This document shows positions 1 to 7,135 of a stretch of DNA of 9,941 bases, piece by piece. Numbering within the stretch: position 1 is the first letter of the stretch; each line of letters opens with the position of its first letter. This DNA is from CAYINU01 sp964364855 (GTDB lineage Bacteria > Margulisbacteria > Marinamargulisbacteria > CAYINU01), in the NCBI GenBank assembly GCA_964364855.1, contig CAYINU010000069.1, positions 1 to 9,941 of the forward strand, in the 5' to 3' direction. Below the pieces are notes generated by a model. That model was given only the letters and a program-made list of their open reading frames with translations. It had not been told where the DNA came from and did no database searches. A program made the position numbers and the translations under genes.

Positions 1-821
1 GCATCTCCCCCAACATTCTCAAACAAGCCACCGACGGGTTTTCCAAAGTTCGCAATACCCTCCGGTTTTTGCTGAGCAACCTCTATGACTTCGACGCGAC
101 CACCGATATCGTTCCCCTGGACCAATTGGAATCCGTGGACCGCTGGATCCTCGCGGAATTGGCGCATCTGAGCGACAAAGTCATCGCCGACTACGCCCAG
201 TACAACATCCACACGATCGCCCATCAGAGTCACCTGTTTTGCAGCGTCACACTCAGTTCGACGTATCTGGATATCGTCAAAGACCGGCTATATTGCGACC
301 CCGCCACGGGCCAGAAGCGCCGTAGCACCCAAACCGCCCTCTTTCACATGCTAGACACCCTGTTGCCTCTACTGGCCCCCATTTTGGTTTTTACCGCCGA
401 GGATGCCTATCAGCATTGGAATCGCAAGGACAAGTTGGCCAGTATTCACCTGTCTCCCATCCACACCCCTCCGACAGACTGGCAACAGTTACCGTTGCTC
501 GCTGAATGGAGTGAAATCCTACGGATCCGTGATGCTGTTTACCAGTCATTGGAGCCTTTGCGGGCGGACAAAACACTTAAAAGCTTTTTGGAAGCCAAGG
601 TTTATTTAACCCTGCCGCCAGAGTTGGCCAACCGTTTCGCGGAAACACCGGTAGATTGGGCATCCATTTTGATTGTGAGTCAAGTCGAGATCGGCACCGG
701 CCCCAAACTGCAAATCCGCGCCGAAAAAGCCACCGGCGACAAATGTGAACGGTGCTGGAAGATATTACCGCTGCGTAGAAACCTGTGCAACCGCTGCGAA
801 TCTGTAGTCTATCCGTCCTAG
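1..821 (+). CDS. ileS: Isoleucyl-tRNA synthetase, C-terminal part (5' end outside window)
   Basis: This is the end of the class I cytoplasmic enzyme that charges tRNA(Ile) with isoleucine. The frame is open from base 3 and starts mid-protein with ISPNILKQ, then KVRNTLRFLLSNLYDF, which is the typical IleS anticodon-binding-domain entry after the KMSKS region. It continues through VDRWILAEL and the helical domain (DRLYCD, LAPILVFTAEDAY). The last residues carry a Cys4 zinc finger, CERCW then CNRC, the element that in bacterial IleS is needed for aminoacylation. The linker between the two Cys pairs is 10 residues, against 16 in the E. coli protein. The protein ends at TAG 819-821. The catalytic core with HIGH and KMSKS lies upstream of the window. 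The gene converges on the transporter gene at 936-2237. Family assignment is very safe; only about the last 273 residues are visible. Confidence 0.96.
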   Translation, partial: ISPNILKQATDGFSKVRNTLRFLLSNLYDFDATTDIVPLDQLESVDRWILAELAHLSDKVIADYAQYNIHTIAHQSHLFCSVTLSSTYLDIVKDRLYCDPATGQKRRSTQTALFHMLDTLLPLLAPILVFTAEDAYQHWNRKDKLASIHLSPIHTPPTDWQQLPLLAEWSEILRIRDAVYQSLEPLRADKTLKSFLEAKVYLTLPPELANRFAETPVDWASILIVSQVEIGTGPKLQIRAEKATGDKCERCWKILPLRRNLCNRCESVVYPS

Positions 822-878
822 GGCATGTCCTCATTTGCATCTGCGGCGTTAAGTGTCAGTCAAAAAATCCTCATTTAC

Positions 879-914
879 GGCAAGTAAACTCCGGTTTTTT
901 TGCTGCCACTTGCC
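879..914. terminator. Possible weak terminator between convergent genes
   Basis: The gap between the two convergent genes contains a perfect 7-bp inverted repeat, GGCAAGT (879-885) and ACTTGCC (908-914). Between the arms sits a smaller hairpin, AAAC-TCCG-GTTT, running into a stretch of seven T (895-901) that could end ileS transcription on the plus strand. On the minus strand a run of six T (complement of 862-867) follows the large stem after about 11 bases. Neither is a textbook GC-rich hairpin with an immediate U-tract, so the call rests mostly on position. Nothing else is seen in 822-935 apart from a 9-base repeat, TCCTCATTT, at 828 and 868. Confidence 0.35.
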
Positions 915-935
915 TTGCATCTATCAAATGGCGCC

Positions 936-2237
936 CTAGTCTTCGCTAAATCTAGCCAGGGCGGGTAACTTTCGGATCTCGATTTTTTGCAGCCGGCGTT
1001 TGTGGACGTCCTTGATTTTGAAGATGAGGTTTTCGTAGACAATTTCCTCACCCTTGGCCGGAAATTTTCCCAAGTAACTGAGGATAAAACCGCCCAGCGT
1101 GTCATACACTTCGTCGTTGGGAAATCCGATGCCCACGATTTCCGACAGGTCATCAATGTGGATTTTGGCATCGGCCAGGTAATGGTCTTGACCCAGTTTG
1201 ATGATTTCCCGCTCTTCGTCCCGGTCAAATTCGTCCTGAATATCGCCTACGATTTCTTCAATAATGTCCTCAAGCGTAATGACGCCCGACAATCCGCCAT
1301 ACTCATCCAACACAATGGCCATGTGGAATTTGGCCCGTTTCATTTGCAATAACAGGTCCTCGACATTTTTCGTCTCGGGAATAAACACCGCTTCACGGGC
1401 AAATTTGCGAACAGTAGGTTGTCCGTTTTTCCGTTCGGCGGAGAGTAGGTCTTTGGCATGCAGGATACCGACGATATTGTCGATACGGTCCTCATACACC
1501 GGCAAGCGGGAATGGCCTTTCTCCTGGATGATCTGGATGGCATCTCCGACCGCCATTGTCCCCGGAATACAGACCGTGTCCGGACGCGGCGTCATGATTT
1601 CTCGGGCCATGGTATTGCCGAACTCAAAAATCGAGTGGATCATGTCTTTTTCTTCTTTTTCGAGCAAGCCTTCTTCGATGGCCACATTTAAAAAAGCCTT
1701 GATTTCCTCATCCGAAAGAATGCGCGTGACTGACTGATAATCCCAACCAAACAGCCTGGAAATAGCTCTGGAAAAGAAGGAGAAAATCCAAATAATAGGC
1801 CGAAATAAAAACATGAAAAAGCCCATAGGGCGGCTAAAAACCAACGACAGTTTTTCGGCATGTTTGAAGGCCAAGGTTTTCGGCGTGATTTCACCAAAGG
1901 TCAGAATGAGTACCGTCATGACCGTCGTAACAATAAACATCGTGAGCGTCAGATCGTGAATCCCAATTTTGGCCATGAGTCCAATGGTAACGGCAGTCGC
2001 CAACGCACTCCCGGCCGTATTGACGATATTGTTGCCGATCAAGGTCGCGGTAATGAGTTCACGGCGGTCTTTGATCAGGTGTTCGAGTTCTTTGGAGCCT
2101 TCGGCCTTTTTTTCCAATAAGGACTTGAGGCGCAGCGCACTAATAGAGGTATAGGCTGTCTCGGCAGCAGAAAAAAACGCGGCAAGGAGAAGAAAAATAA
2201 CGAACGCTATGACCGTCAGCAAAGTGCTAGTGTCCAC
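936..2237 (-). CDS. CorC/HlyC (CNNM-type) transporter with DUF21, two CBS domains and CorC_HlyC domain
   Basis: This 433-residue inner-membrane protein belongs to the hemolysin C/CorC family, related to eukaryotic CNNM and bacterial MpfA/YhdP proteins linked to Mg2+ and Co2+ export. The DUF21 membrane domain covers residues 1 to about 170, with hydrophobic segments near 7-23, 62-90, 99-118 and 134-156. It carries the family motifs FFSAAETAYTS (21-31), GNNIVNTAGSALAT (68-81) and FGEITPKTLA (114-123). A CBS pair follows (about 210-335): MTPRPD, GHSRLPVYED, GILHAKDLL, then LDEYGGLSGVITLEDIIEEI (310-329). The acidic linker DIQDEFDRDEE leads to the C-terminal CorC_HlyC domain (about 345-425). The start is GTG at 2237; an in-frame stop lies a few codons upstream, and no Shine-Dalgarno is seen. 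The start overlaps the end of dgkA by 11 bases, so translation is probably coupled. It is the last gene of the minus-strand operon. The exact ion and direction of transport are not shown by the sequence. Confidence 0.92.
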   Translation of the reverse strand: MDTSTLLTVIAFVIFLLLAAFFSAAETAYTSISALRLKSLLEKKAEGSKELEHLIKDRRELITATLIGNNIVNTAGSALATAVTIGLMAKIGIHDLTLTMFIVTTVMTVLILTFGEITPKTLAFKHAEKLSLVFSRPMGFFMFLFRPIIWIFSFFSRAISRLFGWDYQSVTRILSDEEIKAFLNVAIEEGLLEKEEKDMIHSIFEFGNTMAREIMTPRPDTVCIPGTMAVGDAIQIIQEKGHSRLPVYEDRIDNIVGILHAKDLLSAERKNGQPTVRKFAREAVFIPETKNVEDLLLQMKRAKFHMAIVLDEYGGLSGVITLEDIIEEIVGDIQDEFDRDEEREIIKLGQDHYLADAKIHIDDLSEIVGIGFPNDEVYDTLGGFILSYLGKFPAKGEEIVYENLIFKIKDVHKRRLQKIEIRKLPALARFSED

Positions 2238-2628
2238 ATATGAAGGTCCATTTCATCACCAGGGTAACCAATCGGTCAAAAAAAAGCAAATACCCCACCA
2301 CCAGGCTGTTAAGGGCCGCGATCAATACGCCTCCCGCCGCAATATCTTTACTCAGCATCGCACGAAACCGAGTTTTGCGAGTGGCCAAATCCACCGCCAT
2401 CTCTACCGCCGTATTTAATCCTTCTGCGACCAAAACCAAGGCGATGGTGAGGACCAATATCATCCATTCGATATGGGAAATGGACAAAAGCCATCCCAGG
2501 ATCACCGCTGCGGCAGCGGTCACCAAATGAATCCGCATATTCCGTTGCGTCACAATCACAAACCCAATGCCTCGCACGGCATAGCCGATGCTGAGATACA
2601 ACGGCGGTTTACGGTGAATGCGCCGCAT
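2227..2628 (-). CDS. dgkA: Diacylglycerol kinase / undecaprenol kinase family protein
   Basis: This is a small integral-membrane lipid kinase of the DgkA family, 133 residues, which uses ATP to phosphorylate undecaprenol or diacylglycerol on the cytoplasmic face. Visible hallmarks are the amphipathic N-terminal region ending TQRNMRIHL, three hydrophobic segments (about 33-50, 53-70 and 98-116), the signature EGLNTAVEMAVDL and the second motif SKDIAAGGVLIAA. The latter form, with KDIAAGGVL, is closer to the Gram-positive-type undecaprenol kinase subgroup than to E. coli DgkA, so undecaprenol is the more likely substrate (inference). Two adjacent starts are possible: GTG at 2631 and ATG at 2628. 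The ybeY stop TGA lies across them (GTGATG), giving a 4-base or 1-base overlap; ATG is preferred only by codon type. The 3' end overlaps the next gene's start by 11 bases. A short extra C-terminal tail (KWTFICGH) follows the last membrane segment. Confidence 0.9.
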   Translation of the reverse strand: MRRIHRKPPLYLSIGYAVRGIGFVIVTQRNMRIHLVTAAAAVILGWLLSISHIEWMILVLTIALVLVAEGLNTAVEMAVDLATRKTRFRAMLSKDIAAGGVLIAALNSLVVGYLLFFDRLVTLVMKWTFICGH

Positions 2629-3056
2629 CACGTCGGTCCGATTTGGGCCAAAATGCGCGCTTGCTCCGCGTTCATGACGGCTTTTTCGTCTTCGGAATAG
2701 TCCGTATACCCCAACAGGTGCAAAATGCCATGAACCAATAACAACCGGATCTCCTCGTCAAAAGAATTTCCAAAAATACCCGCGTTCTCGCGAGCCTGAT
2801 CCACGCTGATGTACACATCCCCGATCATCGGTTGGCCTCTATCCTCGAGATTAAAGGTGAGAATATCGGTATACAAGTCCCGTCCCAAATACTGCTTGTT
2901 GAGCTGACGGATTTCCTCGTTGTCAATAAAATTGAATTCAAACTGACCCGCCTGAATCCCACGAAGGTCCATGACCCGTTCGATAAACGGCTTGACATCA
3001 AAATTCAACTGAACGGTGACCGTGGAATTGAGGTTAATTTTACGCGCGTCTGCCAT
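2628..3056 (-). CDS. ybeY: Endoribonuclease YbeY (rRNA maturation RNase)
   Basis: YbeY is a small metal-dependent single-strand endoribonuclease acting in 16S rRNA 3'-end maturation and ribosome quality control. The 142-residue product has the N-terminal RNA-binding segment NKQYLGRDLYTDILTF, then GDVYISVDQARENA, then the metal site HGILHLLGYTDYSEDEKAVM. The usual site is HGxLHLxGYDH with three His. Here the first two (about H109 and H113) are present, but the third position is Asp (about D119). The Arg of the usual YRGxD element is Leu here (YLGRD). Both changes match my recollection of Bacteroidetes-type YbeY and suggest an active variant, not decay. The start ATG at 3056 is supported by the clearest Shine-Dalgarno in the window, GAGG followed by six bases to the ATG. 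An in-frame TTG at 3074 is the alternative. It overlaps the 3' end of pgpH by 17 bases and touches dgkA. Confidence 0.93.
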   Translation of the reverse strand: MADARKINLNSTVTVQLNFDVKPFIERVMDLRGIQAGQFEFNFIDNEEIRQLNKQYLGRDLYTDILTFNLEDRGQPMIGDVYISVDQARENAGIFGNSFDEEIRLLLVHGILHLLGYTDYSEDEKAVMNAEQARILAQIGPT

Positions 3057-5145
3057 GGCTTTCCTCGGGCTCAAAATGGGTTTTAAGCTGTTGAATTTCG
3101 TTTTGATAATTCACCCGATGATGGTACATCCCACGAAAAATACTCAAAAATGTCTGTTTGATACGGTCAATTTCTTTTAGACTGAGCATGCAATCATCCA
3201 ATTGGTTGTCTTCGATTTTTTCTTTAAAAATGGCTTCGACCATGTCTTCGATTTTCTGCAGAGTTGGCTTTTCCAAAGACCGGACCGATGCCTCCACTGA
3301 ATCGGCTAGCATCAGCACACCCGACTCTTTGGTTTGGGGCTTGGGCCCAGGATAGCGAAAATCTTCCTCTTGGACTTGGCCAACCGTATCGCCCTCGCTG
3401 CGTTGCGCCTTGCTAAAAAAATAGGATACGAGGCTCGTGCCGTGATGTTCCAAAATAAAATCGTGTAAGCTATCAGGGAGCTTATACTTTTCGGCTAGCT
3501 GGGCACCTTCTTTCACGTGCGAGGCGATAATAAGCTTACTCATGCGTGGCGAAAGGGTCTGGTGCGGATTTTCGCCAGAAAATTGATTTTCGCTAAAAAA
3601 GGCAGGTCGTTTGATCTTGCCGATGTCGTGGAAATAGGCACCTGTACGCGCCAACACCGGATCTGCACCAATGGCTTCTGCCGCGGCTTCGGCCAAGTTG
3701 CTGACCATCAGACTGTGTTGGTAGGTGCCGGGCGCGCTCATCATCAATTGCTTCATGAGCGGGTGATTGAGGTTGCTATACTCAAGCAGGGTCTGGGACG
3801 TCGTGATTTTAAAAAGCTGCTCAATATAAGGCAGTGTGGCCAGGGAAATCATGGTAGACACCACCCCATTTAAAAAAGCCACGCCTAAATTGGTGGCATA
3901 CCAAAGCGGAACACTTTGGTCCTGCATGAGTCCCGTCCCCACCGCGATAACCACCGCAATCAGGCCGATGATATAACCCGATCGAATCAGCTCGGATCGC
4001 TTTAATGTACGGTCTACGGTAAACGTCGTGCCACAGCCCAACAAAAACAGATAGATCAATAGGCTGGTATCAAAGCGCAGCATCATAGCCACCAAAACAC
4101 TCACGATACTGCTCACCACAACCGATACATGTCGGCTCACCGTCAACCCCAAAATAATCGCAATCACCGGCACCGGAATCAAAAACAACAGCGACCCACC
4201 CCACTTTAGCTCGGGCAATAGCTGAAGGACCCTGGCCGAAATGAGGGTGAACAGAATCAAGACATGGGTCAAAATAATATAGCGTTTCCGCTGGTACACC
4301 GGCGGCGTGAAATAGTAAAAAAAGCGCTCCAAAAGCAGCAACAAAAGTCCCACCGTAATCCCGATACCGGCCAAGCGCAAAAAATTGGTTTCCAGGCCAT
4401 AAATATTGAGCTTCTTAAGCAGAGTCAAATGGTCCTTGGTAACCACCTGGCCTTCGTACAAAATGGGCGTACCGCGCTTAATTTCGGAGTTAAACAACGT
4501 GACGGAGGACAACTCTGTTTCGATCAATTCCTGCGTACGGATGGGGTCATAAACCAGATTGGGCCTAAGATAGGCCAACAAAATCGACATGACCAGAGTG
4601 TTCAGATGGGTGGGGACACTCACCACTTGGTTTTTGGCGACCATTTTGGCCCGAATCTCATCAGGGTCCACCTGCTGGATGCCTTGATCCAAGCTATTTT
4701 CAGCCTGGTCCAGCGCATAGGCTCGCAGGGACTCCAGAGATGCAGCATCCATGCCGATGAGCAATTGACGTTGGCCAGCAGTCAGAAACGACAACACACT
4801 GTCGCGGTCCGGCGCATCGGTCTGTACGACCGAGAACAGGTACACGATGCGGGAAATGACTTCCTTATTGATGTCCTGGTTGATGACATAGACTTTGTCG
4901 ATCTTGTCCGCGCGCTCTTGGCGGATCTGTAAATTTTTTTGGTGGTCAGCCGCAGACTCGTAGCGGATATCGTGGGGCGCCAAAATGGTACGGTCGGCAA
5001 CGTCACCGGCCTTCCAATGAATCTGAGTTGGAATATACGGCGAGAATATGAGCAAGGTCAGAACCAGCCATTCCAGTAAGGAAAGGCCGACAAGAATCAA
5101 CTTGTTGCGATCAGGAAGATGGGGAAATTTGAATCCAGTTTGCAT
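3040..5145 (-). CDS. pgpH: 7TM-HD family cyclic-di-AMP phosphodiesterase (PgpH type)
   Basis: This is a membrane phosphodiesterase of the 7TMR-HDED/7TM-HD family, whose characterised members (Listeria PgpH) hydrolyse the second messenger cyclic-di-AMP to pApA. The 701-residue protein has one N-terminal membrane segment (about 16-37), a large extracytoplasmic HDED-type domain (about 38-250), a cluster of membrane segments (about 255-440) and a cytoplasmic HD domain. The HD residues are complete: H477 (TYQHS), H506-D507 (YFHDIGK), H543 (IASHVKEGA), H567-H568 (LEHHGT) and D615 (LADSVE). The H-to-HD-to-H-to-HH spacings of 29, 36 and 24 equal those I know for Listeria PgpH. The ATG at 5145 is chosen because it precedes the first membrane segment directly; a TTG at 5181 would add 12 residues. 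Neither has a clear ribosome-binding site. The gene overlaps miaA by 35 bases and ybeY by 17. Confidence 0.92.
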   Translation of the reverse strand: MQTGFKFPHLPDRNKLILVGLSLLEWLVLTLLIFSPYIPTQIHWKAGDVADRTILAPHDIRYESAADHQKNLQIRQERADKIDKVYVINQDINKEVISRIVYLFSVVQTDAPDRDSVLSFLTAGQRQLLIGMDAASLESLRAYALDQAENSLDQGIQQVDPDEIRAKMVAKNQVVSVPTHLNTLVMSILLAYLRPNLVYDPIRTQELIETELSSVTLFNSEIKRGTPILYEGQVVTKDHLTLLKKLNIYGLETNFLRLAGIGITVGLLLLLLERFFYYFTPPVYQRKRYIILTHVLILFTLISARVLQLLPELKWGGSLLFLIPVPVIAIILGLTVSRHVSVVVSSIVSVLVAMMLRFDTSLLIYLFLLGCGTTFTVDRTLKRSELIRSGYIIGLIAVVIAVGTGLMQDQSVPLWYATNLGVAFLNGVVSTMISLATLPYIEQLFKITTSQTLLEYSNLNHPLMKQLMMSAPGTYQHSLMVSNLAEAAAEAIGADPVLARTGAYFHDIGKIKRPAFFSENQFSGENPHQTLSPRMSKLIIASHVKEGAQLAEKYKLPDSLHDFILEHHGTSLVSYFFSKAQRSEGDTVGQVQEEDFRYPGPKPQTKESGVLMLADSVEASVRSLEKPTLQKIEDMVEAIFKEKIEDNQLDDCMLSLKEIDRIKQTFLSIFRGMYHHRVNYQNEIQQLKTHFEPEESHGRRA

Positions 5146-5986
5146 GAAATTTTTGGTACCAAGTCCACTGACGTTTCGCAAAATGCCGTGTCTGGGCTTG
5201 TATTGATTTTACCAAATCTTCACGGCCCATGCCATCGTGGAGGTAGGTGACGATGTCGCGATACCCAATGGCCTGAAAACCAGGGTCCGCTGGGCCATAG
5301 CCTTGTTTTAAGAGCGTTTCTACCTCGGCCATCCATCCCCTGTCCAGCATACTTTCTACACGGGCGTTGATACGGTCATACACCACTTCGCGAGGGGCAT
5401 CTAGTCCGACGACAGTCAGCCCGGGCCGGGGCGTCTGGGATTTGCGCCGCATGGTGCTGGGTTTTTCTCCCGATAGCAAAAACTGGGCCATGGCCCGCTC
5501 CACCCGCCGCCGGTTCGCTACCGGAATCTGAGCGGCCAGGTCCCGGTCCACATCATGAAGCCGGGTCCATAGGGCCTCATTTGACAGTGCCTTCCAGTCT
5601 GGCGGAATCGTCAGAGTCTGAGGGGATGAAAAATCAAACTGATAGGCCCAGGCATACAAATAAAAGGCCGTACCACCGCACAAAATGGCAGGTTTTCCGC
5701 GACCTCGAATATCGACCAAGATACGGTCCACATCCCGGACAAATTGTGCAGCAGAGTATGGCTGGTCCGGATTTTGGATGTCGATGAGATGGTGCGGGAT
5801 CTTGGCGCGGATTTCGGCGCTGACCTTGGCCGTACCGATGTCCATCCCCCGATAGATCTGAAACGCATCGGCAGAGATGATCTCGGCCCCGGTTTGTCGG
5901 GCCAGATCCAGGGCGTAGTCCGTCTTCCCAACGGCTGTCGGGCCGAGGATGGCCGTCACATGGTCGTATGGTATCCGTTTATCCAT
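5111..5986 (-). CDS. miaA: tRNA dimethylallyltransferase (i6A37 synthase)
   Basis: MiaA transfers a dimethylallyl group to N6 of A37 in tRNAs reading UNN codons. The 291-residue product shows the P-loop GPTAVGKT near residue 15, then SADAFQIYRGMDIGTAK, PHHLIDI, PYSAAQFVRD, CGGTAFYLYA, the domain with NRRRVERAMAQFLLSGEKPS, QAIGYRDIVTYL and the C-terminal TRHFAKRQWTWYQKF. All family landmarks are in order. Two positions differ from the common consensus: DA instead of DS in the catalytic-Asp element, and GGTAFY where GGTGLY or GGTMLY is usual; the catalytic Asp and Thr are kept. The C terminus stops soon after the final Trp, shorter than in E. coli. The ATG at 5986 is preferred over upstream in-frame codons (to 6055) because it starts right before the core fold and forms an 8-base overlap, ATGGATAA, with the fic stop. 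It overlaps pgpH at its 3' end. Confidence 0.95.
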   Translation of the reverse strand: MDKRIPYDHVTAILGPTAVGKTDYALDLARQTGAEIISADAFQIYRGMDIGTAKVSAEIRAKIPHHLIDIQNPDQPYSAAQFVRDVDRILVDIRGRGKPAILCGGTAFYLYAWAYQFDFSSPQTLTIPPDWKALSNEALWTRLHDVDRDLAAQIPVANRRRVERAMAQFLLSGEKPSTMRRKSQTPRPGLTVVGLDAPREVVYDRINARVESMLDRGWMAEVETLLKQGYGPADPGFQAIGYRDIVTYLHDGMGREDLVKSIQAQTRHFAKRQWTWYQKFHANWIQISPSS

Positions 5987-7013
5987 CGCGGTTAGTGAGT
6001 CGATACCGCGTAGCACGGGCTTTCCCTTCTCGCTGAAGGAGACCTGCTTCGACAAGGGGCTTGATGAGCTGATTCACCCGGCCCCGGGTAAGCAAAAACT
6101 CATGTTCCAAGTCTGACGAGGACACTGCCGAAACAGTGGTCAAATACCGCAGAATCGCTTCTTGTCGCGGACTCAATTTAAGGGGTCGAGAGATCGTCAC
6201 AATGCGTAAAGACAGAATCCGCTCTTCCAGTGCCATCAAAGTTTGCACGATTCCCTCTCCCACATAATCGAGCCAATAGGTCAGATCATCATCTAAATCC
6301 CTCGCTTGCTGAAGCTTGCTGTAATAGCGCTGCCGATTCCGTTCAAAATAGTCATCCAAAGTCAAAATATGTTGGCTATCAAACCCCCGGGAAATGAGAA
6401 TCCACAATGCCAAGGCCCGTAAAACACGTCCATTCCCGTCCGAAAAGGGGTGTATGGAAACGAGACGGTGGTGCACAATTGCCGAAACCAGAATGGGATG
6501 CAGTGCTAGGCACTCATCAGAATTCAGCCACTCCACCAATTCCTGGGTTAATTTCTGCACCCGTTCGGGAGGTGGTGGAACATATTCGGTCCGACCTCGG
6601 GCATCAATAATACGGTTGGGTGTGGTTTTGTATGCCCCTGCCTTATTCGCTGGCAAAAGATCTGCCGTTATCCGTCGGTGAAGCGACAAAATATCACGTT
6701 CCAAAATCCGAGACCGATTTTTTTGTGCCCAGATCCACCGCACAGCATTCAAGTAGTTCCGCACTTCCTGAGTTGCGACAAAGGTCGCATCAATCGTGCG
6801 ATCCTGAGCAACGGCTTCGACTTCGGCCAACGTTAGCGCATTTCCCTCGATGGACGTCGAAGCATGTGCAATTCGAACCAACGCGGATTGCTGAAATCGG
6901 CCCAAGCTTAGGGTATCTAATCCCTGGAGTCGAATACGGGTATACAGCTCCGTCGACACAGAAATGGCCTGTAAAAGAAAGGGAGATATGCGATAGAGCG
7001 GACTATAGGCCAT
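5979..7013 (-). CDS. Fic/DOC family protein with N-terminal inhibitory motif and C-terminal winged helix
   Basis: Fic proteins transfer AMP (or related groups) from nucleotides onto protein side chains. In this 344-residue protein the active-site loop is intact, HPFSDGNGRVLR (residues 188-199), matching HPFx(D/E)GNGRxxR with the catalytic His188. The flap region that docks targets is seen at about 126-150 (GAYKTTPNRI to EYVPPPP). Near the N terminus lies STSIEGN (52-58), fitting the autoinhibitory [S/T]xxxE[G/N] motif, so this is a class II, self-inhibited Fic enzyme. Residues about 278-340 form a winged helix-turn-helix (SPRQEAILRYL, VSSSDLEHEF, TRGRVNQLIKPLVEAGLL), the COG3177-like arrangement. 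No antitoxin gene is adjacent; inhibition appears to be intramolecular. It is the first gene of the operon and overlaps miaA by 8 bases. The ATG at 7013 lacks a Shine-Dalgarno. The protein target cannot be predicted from sequence. Confidence 0.92.
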   Translation of the reverse strand: MAYSPLYRISPFLLQAISVSTELYTRIRLQGLDTLSLGRFQQSALVRIAHASTSIEGNALTLAEVEAVAQDRTIDATFVATQEVRNYLNAVRWIWAQKNRSRILERDILSLHRRITADLLPANKAGAYKTTPNRIIDARGRTEYVPPPPERVQKLTQELVEWLNSDECLALHPILVSAIVHHRLVSIHPFSDGNGRVLRALALWILISRGFDSQHILTLDDYFERNRQRYYSKLQQARDLDDDLTYWLDYVGEGIVQTLMALEERILSLRIVTISRPLKLSPRQEAILRYLTTVSAVSSSDLEHEFLLTRGRVNQLIKPLVEAGLLQREGKARATRYRLTNRDG

Positions 7014-7064
7014 CGTTACGTTTACACTAGAGTATCGTCAAATAATCGTCAAGAGAATCGTCAA
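7012..7064. repeat. Triplicated ATCGTCAA direct repeat upstream of fic
   Basis: Three exact copies of ATCGTCAA lie at 7034-7041, 7045-7052 and 7057-7064, with start-to-start distances of 11 and 12 bases, close to one DNA helical turn. A partial copy, ATCGTTA, lies at 7012-7018, 22 bases before the first, and overlaps the fic start codon. Read on the minus strand, the direction of fic transcription, the unit is TTGACGAT, which also resembles a sigma-70 -35 box. Evenly phased repeats just upstream of a gene suggest an operator or activator array; the winged-helix tail of the Fic protein makes autoregulation one possibility. This function is inferred, while the repeats themselves are plain in the sequence. 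Confidence 0.5.
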
Positions 7065-7106
7065 GGGCCAAGTCGTTTAGGTCCTGTTCATTCGTAGACG
7101 CACTTT

Positions 7107-7135
7107 TTGAGAATCCTAGAGTTTAGGCTTTCTAT
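7107..7135 (+). promoter_or_regulatory. Possible sigma-70-like promoter for coaX
   Basis: TTGAGA (7107-7112) matches the -35 consensus at five of six positions. After a 17-base spacer comes TTCTAT (7130-7135), a weak -10 matching three of six. It sits about 30 bases before the coaX start inside the only divergent intergenic region of the window (7014-7164), where a plus-strand promoter is expected. Such matches arise easily by chance, and an organism with non-standard promoter preferences could use another site. Confidence 0.28.

Noticed and set aside
1264..1737. 157-codon plus-strand open frame opposite the CorC-type gene
   Set aside because: Antisense shadow of well-conserved CBS-domain coding sequence, with a Ser/Arg-rich product typical of wrong-frame translation.
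2536..2550. Gln at the position of the first metal-binding Glu of DgkA (TQRNMRIHL instead of ERNFRIHL)
   Set aside because: I recall TQxNxRIH as common in the undecaprenol-kinase-like branch of this family, so it is not a distinctive loss.
4264..4932. 222-codon plus-strand open frame opposite pgpH
   Set aside because: It lies wholly antisense to a strongly supported gene, has a low-complexity Gln- and His-rich product without recognisable domains, and no start signals.
5979..7013. Fic as half of a toxin-antitoxin pair
   Set aside because: No small antitoxin gene is adjacent; the inhibitory motif is within the protein and the downstream overlapping gene is miaA.
6620..7030. 136-codon plus-strand frame opposite the start of fic
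   Set aside because: Antisense to the Fic N-terminal region including the inhibitory motif; no domain or ribosome-binding site.
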